Positions 48,817-60,348 are shown, counted from the first letter of the stretch. The stretch is DNA of 64,000 nt from Deinococcus koreensis (GCF_002901445.1 NZ_PPPD01000001.1:3230501-3294500); one strand, 5' to 3'. Numbers and translations are program-made. The notes: generated by a model from the sequence alone, not told the origin.

Positions 48817-49346
48817 CACGAGAGGTTCTCCGACGGTCTGGGGCCGATCCCCCATTCGAGCACGCGCTCCCACGGGCCGGAGACCAGCAGAGTGAGCAGC
48901 AGCGCCGGCGGCACCGTGCGGATCAGCAGTTCCACGGTGACCAGCTCGGAGCGCAGCCAGTAGGTGATCAGGAGGAAGGCCAGCCACTGGCCCACCACCG
49001 CCATGACCACGGTCAGGAGCCCCTGCACCGGGCCGGAGTTCGCGAAGTAGCGGCGCACCAGCAGCACCAGCAGCGCCCCACCGGCGATCCCGGCGGCGTG
49101 CAGACCGATCATGCCGCCGCCCAGCACGTCTTGGCCCAGTCCCACGCCGTAGGCCGCCACCAGCGCCCAGGCGGGCCGCATCCGCCAGGCCAGCCCCGCC
49201 CCGGTGAGCAGGAACAGGTCCGGGGCCGGAAGGCCGGCGGCGTCGGCCAGCCGGGTCAGCAGGCCCTGCAGGGCGATCAGGAGGACCACCAGCACCAGCG
49301 GCCCCAGCCAGCGGCTCAGCCCCCGGCGCGGCAGATCCGCGCGCAT
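48816..49346 (-). CDS. mreD: Rod shape-determining protein MreD
   Basis: 176 aa integral membrane protein. MreD proteins are poorly conserved, but context is firm: it sits between mreC and PBP2 and has the expected five hydrophobic segments (LGPLVLVVLLIALQGLLT, DLFLLTGAGLAWRM, LVAAYGVGLGQDVLGGGMIGLHAAGIAGGALLVLLV, LLTVVMAVVGQWLAFLLIT and LLIRTVPPALLLTLLVSG). ATG at 49346 starts about 32 bases after the mreC stop. The stop codon is the TGA at 48816-48818, which shares a base with a repeat element. Function: scaffold for elongation-type wall synthesis. Confidence 0.85.
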   Translation of the reverse strand: MRADLPRRGLSRWLGPLVLVVLLIALQGLLTRLADAAGLPAPDLFLLTGAGLAWRMRPAWALVAAYGVGLGQDVLGGGMIGLHAAGIAGGALLVLLVRRYFANSGPVQGLLTVVMAVVGQWLAFLLITYWLRSELVTVELLIRTVPPALLLTLLVSGPWERVLEWGIGPRPSENLS

Positions 49347-49377
49347 CAGCCGCCCACCTGGAGCGTCCCGGTGCCCA

Positions 49378-50157
49378 TTACAACCCCTCCAGAATGGTGA
49401 CGTCCTCGACCACGCCGACATCCACCGCCGGCTTCACGATCACGGTGCGGTTCAGATCGTTGGGGCCCAGCGGCAGCACCTTTTCCACGGTGCCCACCCG
49501 GATGCCCACGGGGTACACGCCCCCCAGGCTGTTGGTGACCAGCACGTCGCCGACCTTGATCGGAATGCTGCGCGAGAAGTCGGCGCGCAGCCGGTCCGGC
49601 GGCACGCCGCGCGCCAGGCCCCGCCCCCCGCGGTTGCCCTGCAGGGTCACGCCCACGCTGCTCTCCGGATCGACCAGTGAGACCACGGTCGACTCCTTGC
49701 CGCTCACGTCGCTGATCTGGCCGACCAGCCCACCGGGCACCGTGACCGGCATCCGCACCCGCACCCCCGCGTTCTGGCCCAGGTTCAGGGTCAGCCGGGC
49801 CAGCAGCGGGCTGGGCGAGACCGCGATCACCTGGGCGATGCCCACCGCGTTCGGCGCCTGGGTCTGGGTGATGACCTGCAGCTGCCGGAGTCTCGCGGCC
49901 TCGCGGGTCAGCAGTTCGTTGCGCTGGCGCAGCACGTCGTTCTGCTTGCGGAGGGAGGCGACCTCGCGGGCCAGTTCGCGTTCCTGCACGAGCGTCTGGT
50001 AGGCGTGGCGCAGGTTGTCGGCCACGGTCACGCTGGCCCGCGTGATCGGCACCGTGCCCGAACGCAGCGCCGTGGGGGCCGCCACCTGAAAGCGGGTGGC
50101 GACCAGACTGAGCAGCATCAGGGCCGAGAACACCAGGAGCAGACGCCGCCAGTTCAC
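49378..50157 (-). CDS. mreC: Rod shape-determining protein MreC
   Basis: 259 aa. MreC is a periplasmic-side protein that links MreB to the wall enzymes. One N-terminal membrane helix (LLLVFSALMLLSLVATRF), a coiled coil (about 55-95: LVQERELAREVASLRKQNDVLRQRNELLTREAARLRQL), then two beta domains (AQVIAVSPSPLLARLTLNLGQNAGVRVRMPVTVPGGLVGQISDVSGKESTVVSLVDP and IKVGDVLVTNSLGGVYPVGIRVGTVEKV). This is the textbook layout. Start overlaps the maf stop (ATGA). Confidence 0.95.
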   Translation of the reverse strand: MNWRRLLLVFSALMLLSLVATRFQVAAPTALRSGTVPITRASVTVADNLRHAYQTLVQERELAREVASLRKQNDVLRQRNELLTREAARLRQLQVITQTQAPNAVGIAQVIAVSPSPLLARLTLNLGQNAGVRVRMPVTVPGGLVGQISDVSGKESTVVSLVDPESSVGVTLQGNRGGRGLARGVPPDRLRADFSRSIPIKVGDVLVTNSLGGVYPVGIRVGTVEKVLPLGPNDLNRTVIVKPAVDVGVVEDVTILEGL

Positions 50158-50816
50158 GCCGGGCTGACCTCCGGATCAGGGGCCGCCTGCACCTCGTCGC
50201 CCCGATGGGGGAGGGCCTCGTTCCACACCGTGACTCCGGCGCGGCGCAGCAGCCGGATCACCACCGACAGCGGAAAGCCCACCACCGCGCTGTACTCGCC
50301 CTCCACCCGCTCGACCAGCGCCATACCCAGCGCCTGGATGCCGTAGCCGCCGGCCTTGTCCAGCCCCTCGCCGGACTGGGCGTAGTACGCGACCTCCGCG
50401 TCCGAGAGGGCCCGGAAGGTGACGTCGGCGCGGGCGACCTCGACCTCGGTCTGGTCGCCCGATACCACGGCCACGCCGGTATAGACCTGATGGATCCTGC
50501 CCGAGAGCGCCCGCAGGAAGGCCGCGTTCTCGGCGGCGTCCGCGGGTTTGCCCAGCAGCGTCCCCCCCGAGGCGACCACCGTATCGGCCCCGATCACGAC
50601 CGCCTGCGGATGGGCGGCGGCCACCGCGCGGGCCTTGAGCAGCGCGAGTTCGCCGGCCAGGGCGTGGGGGTCGGTCTCCGCACTCTCCTCGGCCTCGCCG
50701 CTGAGCTGCACGCGGAACTCCACGCCGAGCAGGCCCAGGAGTTCGCGGCGCCGGGGGCTGCCTGAAGCCAGGACGACCTCCGGCACCCCGCCACGGGTGC
50801 CCGCGCCGCCCTCCAT
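50154..50816 (-). CDS. maf: Maf-family nucleotide pyrophosphatase
   Basis: 220 aa. Maf proteins hydrolyse dTTP, UTP or modified nucleotides and have been linked to septum formation. Seen: VVLASGSPRRRELLGLLGVEF (S-x-S-P-R-R loop, near residue 18), LARARAVAAAHPQAVVIGADTVVASGGTLLGKPADAAENAAFLRALSG and HQVYTGVAVV, then GLDKAGGYGIQALG and VVGFPLSVVIRLL. Neighbours deoC and mreC suggest the common maf-mre arrangement. Its start overlaps the end of deoC by one base. Confidence 0.94.
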   Translation of the reverse strand: MEGGAGTRGGVPEVVLASGSPRRRELLGLLGVEFRVQLSGEAEESAETDPHALAGELALLKARAVAAAHPQAVVIGADTVVASGGTLLGKPADAAENAAFLRALSGRIHQVYTGVAVVSGDQTEVEVARADVTFRALSDAEVAYYAQSGEGLDKAGGYGIQALGMALVERVEGEYSAVVGFPLSVVIRLLRRAGVTVWNEALPHRGDEVQAAPDPEVSPA

Positions 50817-51493
50817 CAGTACCCCTCGCCCGCGCGGTCTCCGGCGGCGCGGTCTCCGGCGACCAGCGCCACGCCGCCCGAGGTGCCCAGGCGCGTGGCT
50901 CCGGCCTCGATCATCTCGGCCGCGTCGGCGGGGGTTCGCACCCCGCCGGCCGCCTTGATCCGGGCGCGGCCGGCGATCACTTCGCGCATCAGGCGCACGT
51001 CGGCGGGGGTGGCGCCGCCCGTGCCGAAGCCGGTGCTGGTCTTCACGAAGTCCGCGCCGCCGCGCACGGCCGCCTCGGTCGCCCCGCGCTTCTGCTCGTC
51101 CGTCAGGTAGCAGGTCTCGATGATCACCTTCAGCACGTGAGCGGGAATCGCCTCACGCACCGCGCGGACATCGGCCTCGACCTCGTCCCAGCGGTTCGCC
51201 AGCGCCGCGCCGATGTGGATGACCATGTCCACCTCGTCGGCGCCCGCCTGCACGCTCATGGCCGCCTCGGCCGCCTTCTGGGCCGGGCTGACCGCGCCCA
51301 GCGGAAAGCCGCAGACGGTGGCGATCTTCACGTCGCTGCCTGAGAGTTCAGCCTTCGCCAGCGGCACGTACACGGGATTGAGGCACACGGCGTAGAAGCT
51401 GTGCTCGCGCGCCTCGGCGCACAGCACCCGGATATCGGCGGCGGTGGCGGTGGCTTTCAGCAGGGTGTGGTCGATGTATGGGGCGAGCTTCAC
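50816..51493 (-). CDS. deoC: Deoxyribose-phosphate aldolase DeoC
   Basis: 225 aa. It cleaves 2-deoxyribose 5-phosphate to acetaldehyde and glyceraldehyde 3-phosphate. Core: YIDHTLLKATATAADI, FYAVCLNPVYV, KIATVCGFPLGAV, ADEVDMVIHIGAAL, the Schiff-base segment VLKVIIETCYLTDEQKRGATEAAVRGGADFVKTSTGF (catalytic Lys in DFVKTST near residue 151) and RIKAAGGVRTPADA. GTG at 51493 was chosen over ATGs at 51505 and upstream because its product starts like known DeoC proteins and a TATGCT -10 box sits seven bases before it. The last ~10 residues (GDRAAGDRAGEGY) are repetitive. Confidence 0.92.
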   Translation of the reverse strand: MKLAPYIDHTLLKATATAADIRVLCAEAREHSFYAVCLNPVYVPLAKAELSGSDVKIATVCGFPLGAVSPAQKAAEAAMSVQAGADEVDMVIHIGAALANRWDEVEADVRAVREAIPAHVLKVIIETCYLTDEQKRGATEAAVRGGADFVKTSTGFGTGGATPADVRLMREVIAGRARIKAAGGVRTPADAAEMIEAGATRLGTSGGVALVAGDRAAGDRAGEGY

Positions 51494-51500
51494 GCCCCCC

Positions 51501-51506
51501 AGCATA
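51501..51506 (-). promoter_or_regulatory. -10 box of a leaderless promoter for deoC
   Basis: TATGCT on the minus strand, seven bases before the GTG at 51493; it covers an alternative ATG at 51505. Confidence 0.5.
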
Positions 51507-51632
51507 CGCATCCGGACTTGAGAACGCACAACCGTCTAAAGATGCACGGCGTCTGGGTGGCACGGCGTCTGAATGGGGCAGCGCCTCCGACCCGGATCGG
51601 CGCCGGGCGTTCTGCACCCCCGGCCCCTGCGT

Positions 51633-51638
51633 TACCCT
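51633..51638 (+). promoter_or_regulatory. -10 box of a leaderless promoter for prxQ-rpiA
   Basis: TACCCT six bases upstream of the ATG at 51645. Confidence 0.45.
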
Positions 51639-51644
51639 GACCGC

Positions 51645-52131
<487 letters not shown>

Positions 52132-52139
<8 letters not shown>

Positions 52140-52818
52140 TCTGGAAACCCTGAAAAAGGAGGCGGCGCTGCGGGCCGTGGATCTGGTGCAGAGCGGGATG
52201 CGGGTGGGCCTGGGCACCGGCAGCACGGCGAAATACGCCATCGAAGAGCTCGGCCGACGGGTTCAGGCCGGTGAACTCACGGGCATCGTGGGCGTGGCGA
52301 CCTCGGAGGCCAGCGACACCCTGGCGCGGCAGGTGGGCCTGCGGGTCGAGGTGCTCGATCCCCGCGCGCTGGACATCGCCATTGACGGCGCGGACGAGGT
52401 CGCTCCCAATCTCGATCTGATCAAGGGCCTGGGCGGCGCGCTGCTGCGCGAGAAACTGACCGAGGTGCAGGCGCGGCGGCTGATCATCATCGCCGACCAC
52501 ACCAAGGTGGTGAACCGGCTGGGCGAGAAGGCCCCGCTGCCGGTCGAGATCGCCGCCTTCGGCTTCCTGAGCACCATCGAGCGTCTGCGCGCGCAACTGC
52601 CCGGCGGCCGCCTGAGACAGCCCGGCGCCCAGCCCTTCCTGACCGACAACGGCAACTACATCTACGACGCGCAGCTGCCCGGCGCCATCGACCCGCCCAC
52701 CCTGGAGCGGCAGCTCAAGGGCACGCTGGGCGTGGTGGACACGGGCTTCTTCCTGGGCATGGCCGAACGGGCGTTCGTGGCCTCGCCGGACGGCGTGAGT
52801 GAACTGACCCGGCCTTGA
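52132..52818 (+). CDS. rpiA: Ribose-5-phosphate isomerase A
   Basis: 228 aa. It interconverts ribose 5-phosphate and ribulose 5-phosphate in the pentose phosphate pathway. Motifs: MRVGLGTGSTAKYAIEELG, IVGVATSEASDTLARQVGLRV, LDIAIDGADEVAPNLDLIKGLGGALLREK (catalytic Asp, Glu, Lys), DHTKVVNRLGEKAPLPVEI, and LTDNGNYIYDAQ; the end TGFFLGMAERAFVAS is canonical. GTG at 52132 lies inside the end of the peroxiredoxin gene (8-base overlap). Confidence 0.97.
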
Positions 52819-53110
52819 AGCCGGTGCCCGTACTCCAGCACCCGGAACCGTGATGGCCGGAGCCGGCGGCCTGGGCGCCCCAGCTGTTCCCGTCCCACCC
52901 GCCCTGCACCGTCACATGCTGTCCCCGGTCAAGCTGCGGCTCTGCGTCCGACGAGTGTGTGCAGCGTCAACCGACACGTCAGGGCTCGAAACCGGCCTGG
53001 ACTTATCCGCCGCTTACCTTCCCCCTCAGCCCAAGCCTCTCCCCCAGCGGCTCCTCCGAGTCCCGCGAGGGGAGGGGGAGCGAAGGCATAACAATTGATC
53101 GGTTGACGCT

Positions 53111-55162
53111 CTACGAAAGCCCCTGATCCCTCGCCAGCGCCTCCAGTTGCGTGCGGAAGACCTGCTCGTCCTGGGTGGGCAGCTCGCAGGCGCGGTTCAC
53201 GCACACGTAGGCCCGGCCCCCGCCCGGCCGGGCTTCCAGCACCGGCAGCGCTCCGCCTTCTTCCGTGAAGGCCAGGGTGCAGAAGGGGAGGGGTACGCCC
53301 GCCGCGACGGCCTCCAGCGCCCGCCGCTCCTGTGGGCTGCCGATGATGGCGACCTCGGCGTGGGGGGCGTGCAGGAAGGCCGCCGCCTGCCACAGTCCGC
53401 CGAAGCCGCTGGCCGCCGCCAGCATGTCGCGGGCGAAGGTCTGCACCGTGCGCCGGGCCAGCGCCTCGGCCTCCGGCAGGGTGTAGTAGCGATCCATCCA
53501 CAGGGCCAGCAGGGCGGCGGCCGCGTTGTCGCTGATCACCGCGCTGTCGAAGCCGGGCGCCTGCCGGGTCAGCAGCGGCTCGGCCCGCCCGCCCGAGGCC
53601 ATGAAGGCGCCGGCCTCCTCGTTCCAGAAGTCGCGCACGACCACTGTCCACAGCTCGCGCGCCCACTCGAGGTGGGCCAGGTCGCCGCCCGCCTGGAACA
53701 GCGACACCAGGCCCAGCCCGACCAGCGCGTGATCCTCCAGCAGGCCCTCCACCCGCGCCTCGCCCCGCGCGTAGGTGTGGCGCAGGGTGCCGCCTTGCAG
53801 GCGCATCTGCCCGTGCAGAAAGGCGGCGGTCTGGCGGGCGACCTGCAGGTAGGCCGGCTCCTGCAGGATCCGGGCGGCGTCCGCGAAGGCCGCCAGGGCC
53901 AGCCCGTTCCAGGAGGTCAGCACCTTGTCGTCGGTGCCGGGCTGGGGCCGGGTCTGGCGCGAGGCGTGCAGGCGGGCTTTCAGGGCGTCCAGGCGTAAGC
54001 GCAGGGCCGCCCCGTCCGGGTCGCCGGAACCGCTCAGCTGGGCCGGGGTCTGGGCCACGAAGGGCACGCTGCGCTTCCCGAACTCCGGCCGGTGGGGATC
54101 GAGGAAATTGCCCTCCGCACTGAGGCCCAGGTGGCGCGTCAGCACTTCCGCGTCCTCCGGATCGCCCAGCACCTCCAGCACCTCGGCGGGTGTCCAGGTG
54201 AAGGTCAGACCCTCCACGCCGTCCGTGTCGGCGTCCTGGGCGGAGTAGAAGCCGCCCTCTGGGGAGCGCATCTCGCGCTCCAGATAGGCCAACACGCTGC
54301 GGGCGGCGTCGGCGAAGGTCTCGTCGTGGGTGAACTGGTAGGCGCGCAGCAGCGTGCGGGTCAGCTGGGCGTTGTCATAGAGCATCTTCTCGAAGTGGGG
54401 CACGCGCCACTCGGCGTCCACCGAGTAGCGGTGAAAGCCCCCGCCCAGCTGGTCGTGGATACCGCCCGCGAGCATGGCCCGCAGGGTGCCCAGCGCCATG
54501 TCGCGGCCGCCGGGCTGGGTCAGCAGGAAGTCCAGCGTGGTCGGGGCCGGGAACTTGGGCGCCCGGCCGAAGCCACCCCGCACGGGGTCGTACAGGCGGC
54601 GCAGGTTGTCCACGGCCCGCTCCAGCGCGCCCTCCGGCAGGTCGCCCTGGGCGGGGCGGGGCTGGCTGGCCTCGCGCACATGCTCGGTCAGGGCGCGGGC
54701 ATTGCCCAGCAGCTTGCTCCGCTCGGTCGTCCAGGCGTTCACCACGGAGGCCATCACGCGCCCGAAGCTGGGCAGGCCGTGGCCGTCGCGCGGCGGGAAA
54801 TACGTGCCGGCGTAGAAGGGTTCGGCGTCAGCGGTCAGGAACACGGTCATGGGCCAGCCGCCCTGACCGGTCATCGCCTGGGTGGCGGCCATGTACACCG
54901 CGTCCACGTCCGGCCGCTCCTCGCGGTCGACCTTGACGTTCACGAAGTGGGCGTTCATGTAGGCGGCGGTGGCCTCGTCCTCGAAACTCTCGTGGGCCAT
55001 CACATGGCACCAGTGGCAGGTCGAGTACCCCACGGAGAGCAGCACCGGCACGTCCCGCTCGCGCGCCTGCTCGAAGGCGGCCGGGCTCCAGGGCTGCCAG
55101 TCCACCGGGTTGTCGGCGTGCTGGCGCAGATAGGGACTCGATTCGCTGGACAGGCGGTTCAT
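53111..55162 (-). CDS. Thioredoxin-fold DUF255 protein (YyaL/SSP411 family)
   Basis: 683 aa. The N-terminal thioredoxin-like domain is of DUF255 type: [47 protein letters not shown] (redox motif CHWC near residue 47), [19 protein letters not shown] and [24 protein letters not shown]. The rest is an (alpha/alpha)6-like barrel, similar to N-acylglucosamine 2-epimerase folds ([43 protein letters not shown]). Function of the family is not settled. Length is normal. Start at 55162 is supported by TAGCCT seven bases upstream; a longer frame has no family sequence. Confidence 0.93.
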   Translation of the reverse strand: MNRLSSESSPYLRQHADNPVDWQPWSPAAFEQARERDVPVLLSVGYSTCHWCHVMAHESFEDEATAAYMNAHFVNVKVDREERPDVDAVYMAATQAMTGQGGWPMTVFLTADAEPFYAGTYFPPRDGHGLPSFGRVMASVVNAWTTERSKLLGNARALTEHVREASQPRPAQGDLPEGALERAVDNLRRLYDPVRGGFGRAPKFPAPTTLDFLLTQPGGRDMALGTLRAMLAGGIHDQLGGGFHRYSVDAEWRVPHFEKMLYDNAQLTRTLLRAYQFTHDETFADAARSVLAYLEREMRSPEGGFYSAQDADTDGVEGLTFTWTPAEVLEVLGDPEDAEVLTRHLGLSAEGNFLDPHRPEFGKRSVPFVAQTPAQLSGSGDPDGAALRLRLDALKARLHASRQTRPQPGTDDKVLTSWNGLALAAFADAARILQEPAYLQVARQTAAFLHGQMRLQGGTLRHTYARGEARVEGLLEDHALVGLGLVSLFQAGGDLAHLEWARELWTVVVRDFWNEEAGAFMASGGRAEPLLTRQAPGFDSAVISDNAAAALLALWMDRYYTLPEAEALARRTVQTFARDMLAAASGFGGLWQAAAFLHAPHAEVAIIGSPQERRALEAVAAGVPLPFCTLAFTEEGGALPVLEARPGGGRAYVCVNRACELPTQDEQVFRTQLEALARDQGLS

Positions 55163-55169
55163 GCCCTCC

Positions 55170-55175
55170 AGGCTA
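55170..55175 (-). promoter_or_regulatory. -10 box of a leaderless promoter for the DUF255 gene
   Basis: TAGCCT on the minus strand, seven bases before the ATG at 55162. Confidence 0.45.
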
Positions 55176-55271
55176 GCGTGGCCCCGCACGGGCCGGGCCA
55201 GGGGCGGGTGAACGCGGCCGCGCGTCGACTTCACACCTTTATGAGCCGTCCGAGGCGTCACACTGGAGCGC

Positions 55272-56216
55272 ATGGAGCCGCCCGAGTCGAACGTATCCAG
55301 CCCCACCCCGTCCGGCACCATCCCTGCTGTGTCTGTCGAAACGGCCCCCATCGAACACCCCGTCCGGGTCCGCGCGGGGTTCTCCCTGACCTTTGAGGTG
55401 CCCTACCCCACGCCAATGCTGTTCGTGGTGCAGCCCCAGCAGCGCCTGAACGCGACCGGCACCCGCCAGCGCATCATCGACCAGCGCACCCTGGGCGCCG
55501 CCGAGGGCATCCACACCTACACCGACTCGCACGGCAACCTGGTCTGGCGCACGCTGGCCCAGCCCGGCACCTTCACCCTGGGCCACGACCTGATCGCCGA
55601 GGTCACGCGCCACCCGGATCCGCAGTTGCCGACCCTCCGCAAGATGCCGGTCGAGGAGCTGCCCGACGAGACCATCGCGTACCTGCTGCCCAGCCGCTAC
55701 GTCGACAGCGATCTGGTCAGCGCCGAGGCCTGGGAGCGCTTCGGGCACATCCAGGGGGGCTGGGCGCAGGTGCAGGCCATCAGCGACTTCCTGTACGACG
55801 GGTGCGCCTACGGCTACGGCAGCACGTCGAGCACCACGGCCAAGCAGGCGCTGGACAGCAAGCGGGCCGTGTGCCGCGACTTCGCGCACATGGGCGTGGC
55901 CTTCTGCCGGGCCATGAACATCCCCGCGCGCTACGTGTGCGGCTACATGCCGGACATCGACATCACGCCCGACCCCGTGCCCATGGACTTCCACGCCTGG
56001 TTCGAGGCGTACCTGGACGGCCAGTGGCGCACCTTCGACGCCCGCCACAACAAGCCCCGCGTGGGCCGCGTGCTGATCGCGCAGGGCCGCGACGCCTCCG
56101 ACGTGGCCTTCACGACCACCTTCGGCTCGGCGAAGCTCACGCACATGAAGGTCTGGGCCGATGAGACGGACAGCAGCAATACGCTGGATATTCCGCCGAA
56201 CCCGCGCATTTTCTGA
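55272..56216 (+). CDS. Transglutaminase-like family protein
   Basis: 314 aa. The transglutaminase-like core is complete: [36 protein letters not shown] (catalytic Cys near residue 199, followed by the usual D-F-A-H), the His in [22 protein letters not shown] near 239 and the Asp in TFDARH near 253. An N-terminal beta domain ([22 protein letters not shown], about 33-110) is typical of these bacterial cysteine-protease-like proteins. Without a signal peptide it acts in the cytosol, maybe on peptides. It is divergent from the DUF255 gene. Confidence 0.9.
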   Translation: MEPPESNVSSPTPSGTIPAVSVETAPIEHPVRVRAGFSLTFEVPYPTPMLFVVQPQQRLNATGTRQRIIDQRTLGAAEGIHTYTDSHGNLVWRTLAQPGTFTLGHDLIAEVTRHPDPQLPTLRKMPVEELPDETIAYLLPSRYVDSDLVSAEAWERFGHIQGGWAQVQAISDFLYDGCAYGYGSTSSTTAKQALDSKRAVCRDFAHMGVAFCRAMNIPARYVCGYMPDIDITPDPVPMDFHAWFEAYLDGQWRTFDARHNKPRVGRVLIAQGRDASDVAFTTTFGSAKLTHMKVWADETDSSNTLDIPPNPRIF

Positions 56217-56635
56217 ATCCGTTGTGGGGTGGTGGCGCAAAGCTTCCCTGCCCCTCAAACCAGAGGGCAGGGGGAGCAGCGCTGCGCTCGGCAAGGGATT
56301 TGACTGGTGCAGCGGATGTGGGATGGACGTTGACGTGTCCGGCCAGGGCGTCATCCTGACGTGACGCGGTAGGCCCGTGCGCTGTGCCTATGGGCGCGTG
56401 AGCCTATGTCAATGAGACAAGGAGAGTGGCTGGAACAGCTGCGGAGCAGAGGGGCCGCCCCTGAACGGTTGGGGCCACGTCCGGAGGGCCGGTGGCGGTG
56501 TTCGGTCAGTCGGTGGGCGGAACGCTCGTTTTAGCTGATCTCTTTTTTAGAGAGGAGTGTGCGCCTGACCCGTCGAAGGCCGTCGAGAAGGGTCAAAAAC
56601 GCCAAACCTTCCTGATTCCTTTCTCCCTACATCCC
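56217..56635. other. 419-base intergenic region between convergent genes
   Basis: No convincing gene. It holds the hairpin at 56246-56272 and, near 56529-56545, an AT-rich stretch with a run of six Ts. Short frames here are chance or shadows of neighbours. Confidence 0.6.
56246..56272 (+). terminator. Hairpin after the transglutaminase-like gene
   Basis: CCCTGCCCCTC (56246-56256) pairs with GAGGGCAGGG (56263-56272), one bulged C, six-base loop. No T-run follows. Confidence 0.5.
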
Positions 56636-58225
56636 TTACAGACCCTTCGCCACGAACTCTGCAGCCCTCGCGCCGATCATCATGCTCGTGGCGTTGGTGT
56701 TGGCGTGGATGACCTGCGGCATCACGCTGGCGTCGGCGACCCATAGACCCGGCACGCCGCGCACGGCCAGGTGGCGGTCGACCACGGCGCCCTCGCCGTC
56801 GCCCAGGGCGGCCGTGCCCGCCGGGTGGTACAGGGTCGCGCACTCCTGGCGGATGTGCTCGGCGATGGCCTCGTCGGACTCGGCCTGGGCGCCGGGCAGG
56901 GCCTCCCCGTCGGCCATCTCGGCGAGCGGCCCCACCGAGGCGATGTCGCGGGCCTGCCTCACGCCGGCCACCAGACTCTGGAGGTCACGCTCGTCGCTCA
57001 GGTACGCCGGGTCGATCAGCGGGGCGGCCAGGGGATCGCGGCTGGAGAGCGTGATACGGCCCCGGCTCTCCGGCGCCACCAGCACCGGGCCCACGGAGAA
57101 GTGGTGGCCGGGAGCGCGCTGGAAGCCGTGATCGCGGAAATACGCCGGGCCGAAGTGGAACTGGATGTCCGGGTCGCTCTGCTCCGTGTCCAGACCGGGC
57201 CGGGCGTGGCTGAAGGCGGACGCCTCGGCGATGTTGCTGCTCAGCGGCCCCTGGCGGTTCCAGGCGTAGCGGGCCAGGGCCTGCCACTCGGGCATGGCGT
57301 CCAGCGAGGCGCGGCGCGAGCGGAAGATGACCGGCGCGGCCAGATGATCCTGCAGCCCCTCGCCGACACCCACCACATCGGCCCTGACCGGAATGCCGTG
57401 GCGTGCCAGTTCCGCCCGTGGCCCGATACCCGAGAGCATCAGCAACTGCGGCGTCTGGATGGCCCCCGCCGCGAGCACCACGCCCCCCGCCGGGGCGTCC
57501 AGCGTGCGGCCCTGCCAGCGCAGGCGTACGCCCGCCGCCCGTGGGCCGTCCCACAGCAGTTCCAGCACGTGCGCGCCGGTCAGGATGGTGAGCCTGGGGT
57601 GCCCCAGCACCGGTTTCAGGAAGGCCCGGAAGGCGCTGTAGCGCTCGCCGCGTAAGTGGTTGCTCTCCAGGATGCCCGCGCCGCGCAGCTCGCCGTCGTT
57701 GAAGGTGCTGGCCTGCGGGATGCCCAGCGCCTGCGCCGCCGACTCGACGAAGGCGTGGCTCAGCTCGTGCGACTGGGCGCGGTGCCCGACGGGTAAGGCC
57801 CCCTCTACGCCGCGTGTGGCCGATTCGGCGCCCCGGAAGCGCTCCAGCCCCCGGAAGGCCGGCAGCACCTCGTCCCACGTCCAGCCCGGCCCCCAGGAGT
57901 CGAAGTCGCGCCGCGAGCCCCGGATGTAGATGGTGGCGTTGATGGCGCTGCTGCCGCCCAGCACCTTGCCGCGCGGCCAGTAGAAGCGTCGCCCGAGTGC
58001 GGCGGGCTGCGGCACGGTCTCGAAATTCCAGTCGAGGGCGCTGCGGAACAGTTTCGGGAAGGCGGCCGGTGCGCGGATCAGCGGATGGGTGTCCCGGCCG
58101 CCCGCTTCGAGCAGCAGCACCCGGAGGCCCGCGTCCAGCAGCCGGCGGGCGACCACGCAGCCGCCCGAGCCGGCCCCGACGACGATCACGTCTATCCGCG
58201 CGCCTGTGTGGCCCTTATTGGTCAT
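56636..58225 (-). CDS. GMC-family FAD oxidoreductase (choline dehydrogenase-like)
   Basis: 529 aa. Oxidises an alcohol with FAD. N-terminal Rossmann motif VIVVGAGSGGCVVARRLLDAGLRVLLLEAG near residue 13, GMC signature 1 RGKVLGGSSAINATIYIRG near 85, signature 2 GVVLAAGAIQTPQLLMLSGIGP near 250, and the C-terminal catalytic pair His-Asn in TLYHPAGTAALG and MPQVIHANTNATSMMIGARAAEF. These place it with choline dehydrogenases and related alkanol/sugar oxidases. No betaine aldehyde dehydrogenase or choline transporter is nearby, so the substrate is open. Confidence 0.93.
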   Translation of the reverse strand: MTNKGHTGARIDVIVVGAGSGGCVVARRLLDAGLRVLLLEAGGRDTHPLIRAPAAFPKLFRSALDWNFETVPQPAALGRRFYWPRGKVLGGSSAINATIYIRGSRRDFDSWGPGWTWDEVLPAFRGLERFRGAESATRGVEGALPVGHRAQSHELSHAFVESAAQALGIPQASTFNDGELRGAGILESNHLRGERYSAFRAFLKPVLGHPRLTILTGAHVLELLWDGPRAAGVRLRWQGRTLDAPAGGVVLAAGAIQTPQLLMLSGIGPRAELARHGIPVRADVVGVGEGLQDHLAAPVIFRSRRASLDAMPEWQALARYAWNRQGPLSSNIAEASAFSHARPGLDTEQSDPDIQFHFGPAYFRDHGFQRAPGHHFSVGPVLVAPESRGRITLSSRDPLAAPLIDPAYLSDERDLQSLVAGVRQARDIASVGPLAEMADGEALPGAQAESDEAIAEHIRQECATLYHPAGTAALGDGEGAVVDRHLAVRGVPGLWVADASVMPQVIHANTNATSMMIGARAAEFVAKGL

Positions 58226-58233
58226 GTGGGGCG

Positions 58234-58239
58234 AGTATA
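58234..58239 (-). promoter_or_regulatory. -10 box for the GMC oxidoreductase gene
   Basis: TATACT on the minus strand, eight bases before the ATG at 58225. Confidence 0.45.
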
Positions 58240-58272
58240 GGGGGCTGGTGCGGCCGCGGAGGCTCGGGCCGC

Positions 58273-58278
58273 TACACT
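58273..58278 (+). promoter_or_regulatory. -10 box of a leaderless promoter for argJ
   Basis: TACACT seven bases upstream of the ATG at 58286. Confidence 0.5.
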
Positions 58279-58285
58279 TCCCCCC

Positions 58286-59473
<1,188 letters not shown>

Positions 59474-59559
59474 GCGACGTGGATCTGCCCCCGTCTTGGC
59501 TGGGCAGGGGAGTCCTTCACCCTCCCTTGACCGCGCCTGAGCCACCGGCTCCACCGCGC

Positions 59560-59565
59560 TAGCGT
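59560..59565 (+). promoter_or_regulatory. -10 box of a leaderless promoter (gene at 59572)
   Basis: TAGCGT six bases upstream of the ATG. Confidence 0.4.
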
Positions 59566-59571
59566 GCGCCT

Positions 59572-60309
59572 ATGCCCACCATGCCCCCGTCCGCGTTGGC
59601 GCGTCCGCTGGACTTCACGCACTCCTCGAACCGGGTGGCGGTGCTCGGCAGTCTGGGGGCGCTGCTGCTCGCCCGGCGCCGCACCGGCAGCTGGAAGGAG
59701 GCCGTGAACGTGGCCGGCGCCTGTTTCCTGGCCTGGGCCACGGCCCGCGAACTCGATCCGGATCATCCCTGGACGGCGAACCTGGCCCTGCCGCTGGCTT
59801 TCATGCTGGTCGTCCGGGGCGCGGCGAACCCGCTGCCCGCCGCCGGCACCATGAGCGGGTTGCGGATGCTGGCGGGCACGACCGGCGAGGCGCCCACCCC
59901 TGTCGACACGGCCGCCATGCTGGCTCAGACCGGCCTGTCCGCCCGCTTCGGGGGTCGCCTGGGGGCCCTGCTGCCCGCCCTCGCACCCTGGCTGAGTCAG
60001 CGGCAGGAGACGGCCGCCCTGTCCCTGCTGGGTCTGCTGGTGCCTCCGGTGCCTGCCTCCACCGGGGGCGGCAGCGTATGGCCTGTGCTCGGCGCGCTGG
60101 CGCTGGCCCCGTGGTTAATCCGGCCGGAATCTATCGCCAGTTCCTGCGACCGGGCGGCTCGCCCCGTGCGCGACTCGGATGTGCAGCAGGCCCGGAGTGC
60201 GGCGCTGGCCGTGCTGGGCGCGGCTGTCCTGAGCCGGAGACACCAGGCCCAGCAACCTCTGGCAGCGGCTGTCCTGACAGTCGGTTTGCGCCGCCTGACC
60301 AGCCCCTGA
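59572..60309 (+). CDS. Membrane-associated protein of unknown function
   Basis: 245 aa, rich in Ala, Leu and Pro. Hydrophobic stretches include VAVLGSLGALLLARR, LALPLAFMLVV, AALSLLGLLVPPV, WPVLGALALAPWL and SAALAVLGAAVLSRR. They are short and interrupted by basic residues, so the number of membrane spans is unclear. No catalytic motif and no recognised family. The -10 box before the ATG supports expression. It may be lineage-specific. Confidence 0.6.
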   Translation: MPTMPPSALARPLDFTHSSNRVAVLGSLGALLLARRRTGSWKEAVNVAGACFLAWATARELDPDHPWTANLALPLAFMLVVRGAANPLPAAGTMSGLRMLAGTTGEAPTPVDTAAMLAQTGLSARFGGRLGALLPALAPWLSQRQETAALSLLGLLVPPVPASTGGGSVWPVLGALALAPWLIRPESIASSCDRAARPVRDSDVQQARSAALAVLGAAVLSRRHQAQQPLAAAVLTVGLRRLTSP

Positions 60310-60348
60310 ACCGTCGGCAATCAGACAGCGGCAAAGCGTCTGTCTGCT

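Noticed and set aside
46637..48895. Plus-strand frame of 752 codons antisense to the PBP2 gene
   Set aside because: Long open antisense frames are usual in GC-rich genes. This one has no recognisable domain, while the opposite strand has all PBP2 active-site motifs.
53031..53082. C-rich and G-rich tracts as another copy of the 14712 palindrome
   Set aside because: Only seven bases pair (CTCCCCC/GGGGGAG) and the outer arms are missing; at most a weak terminator-like structure between convergent genes.
56492..56746. 84-codon plus-strand frame in the gap before the GMC oxidoreductase gene
   Set aside because: It overlaps the 3' end of that gene, has no promoter or ribosome site, and no recognisable domain.
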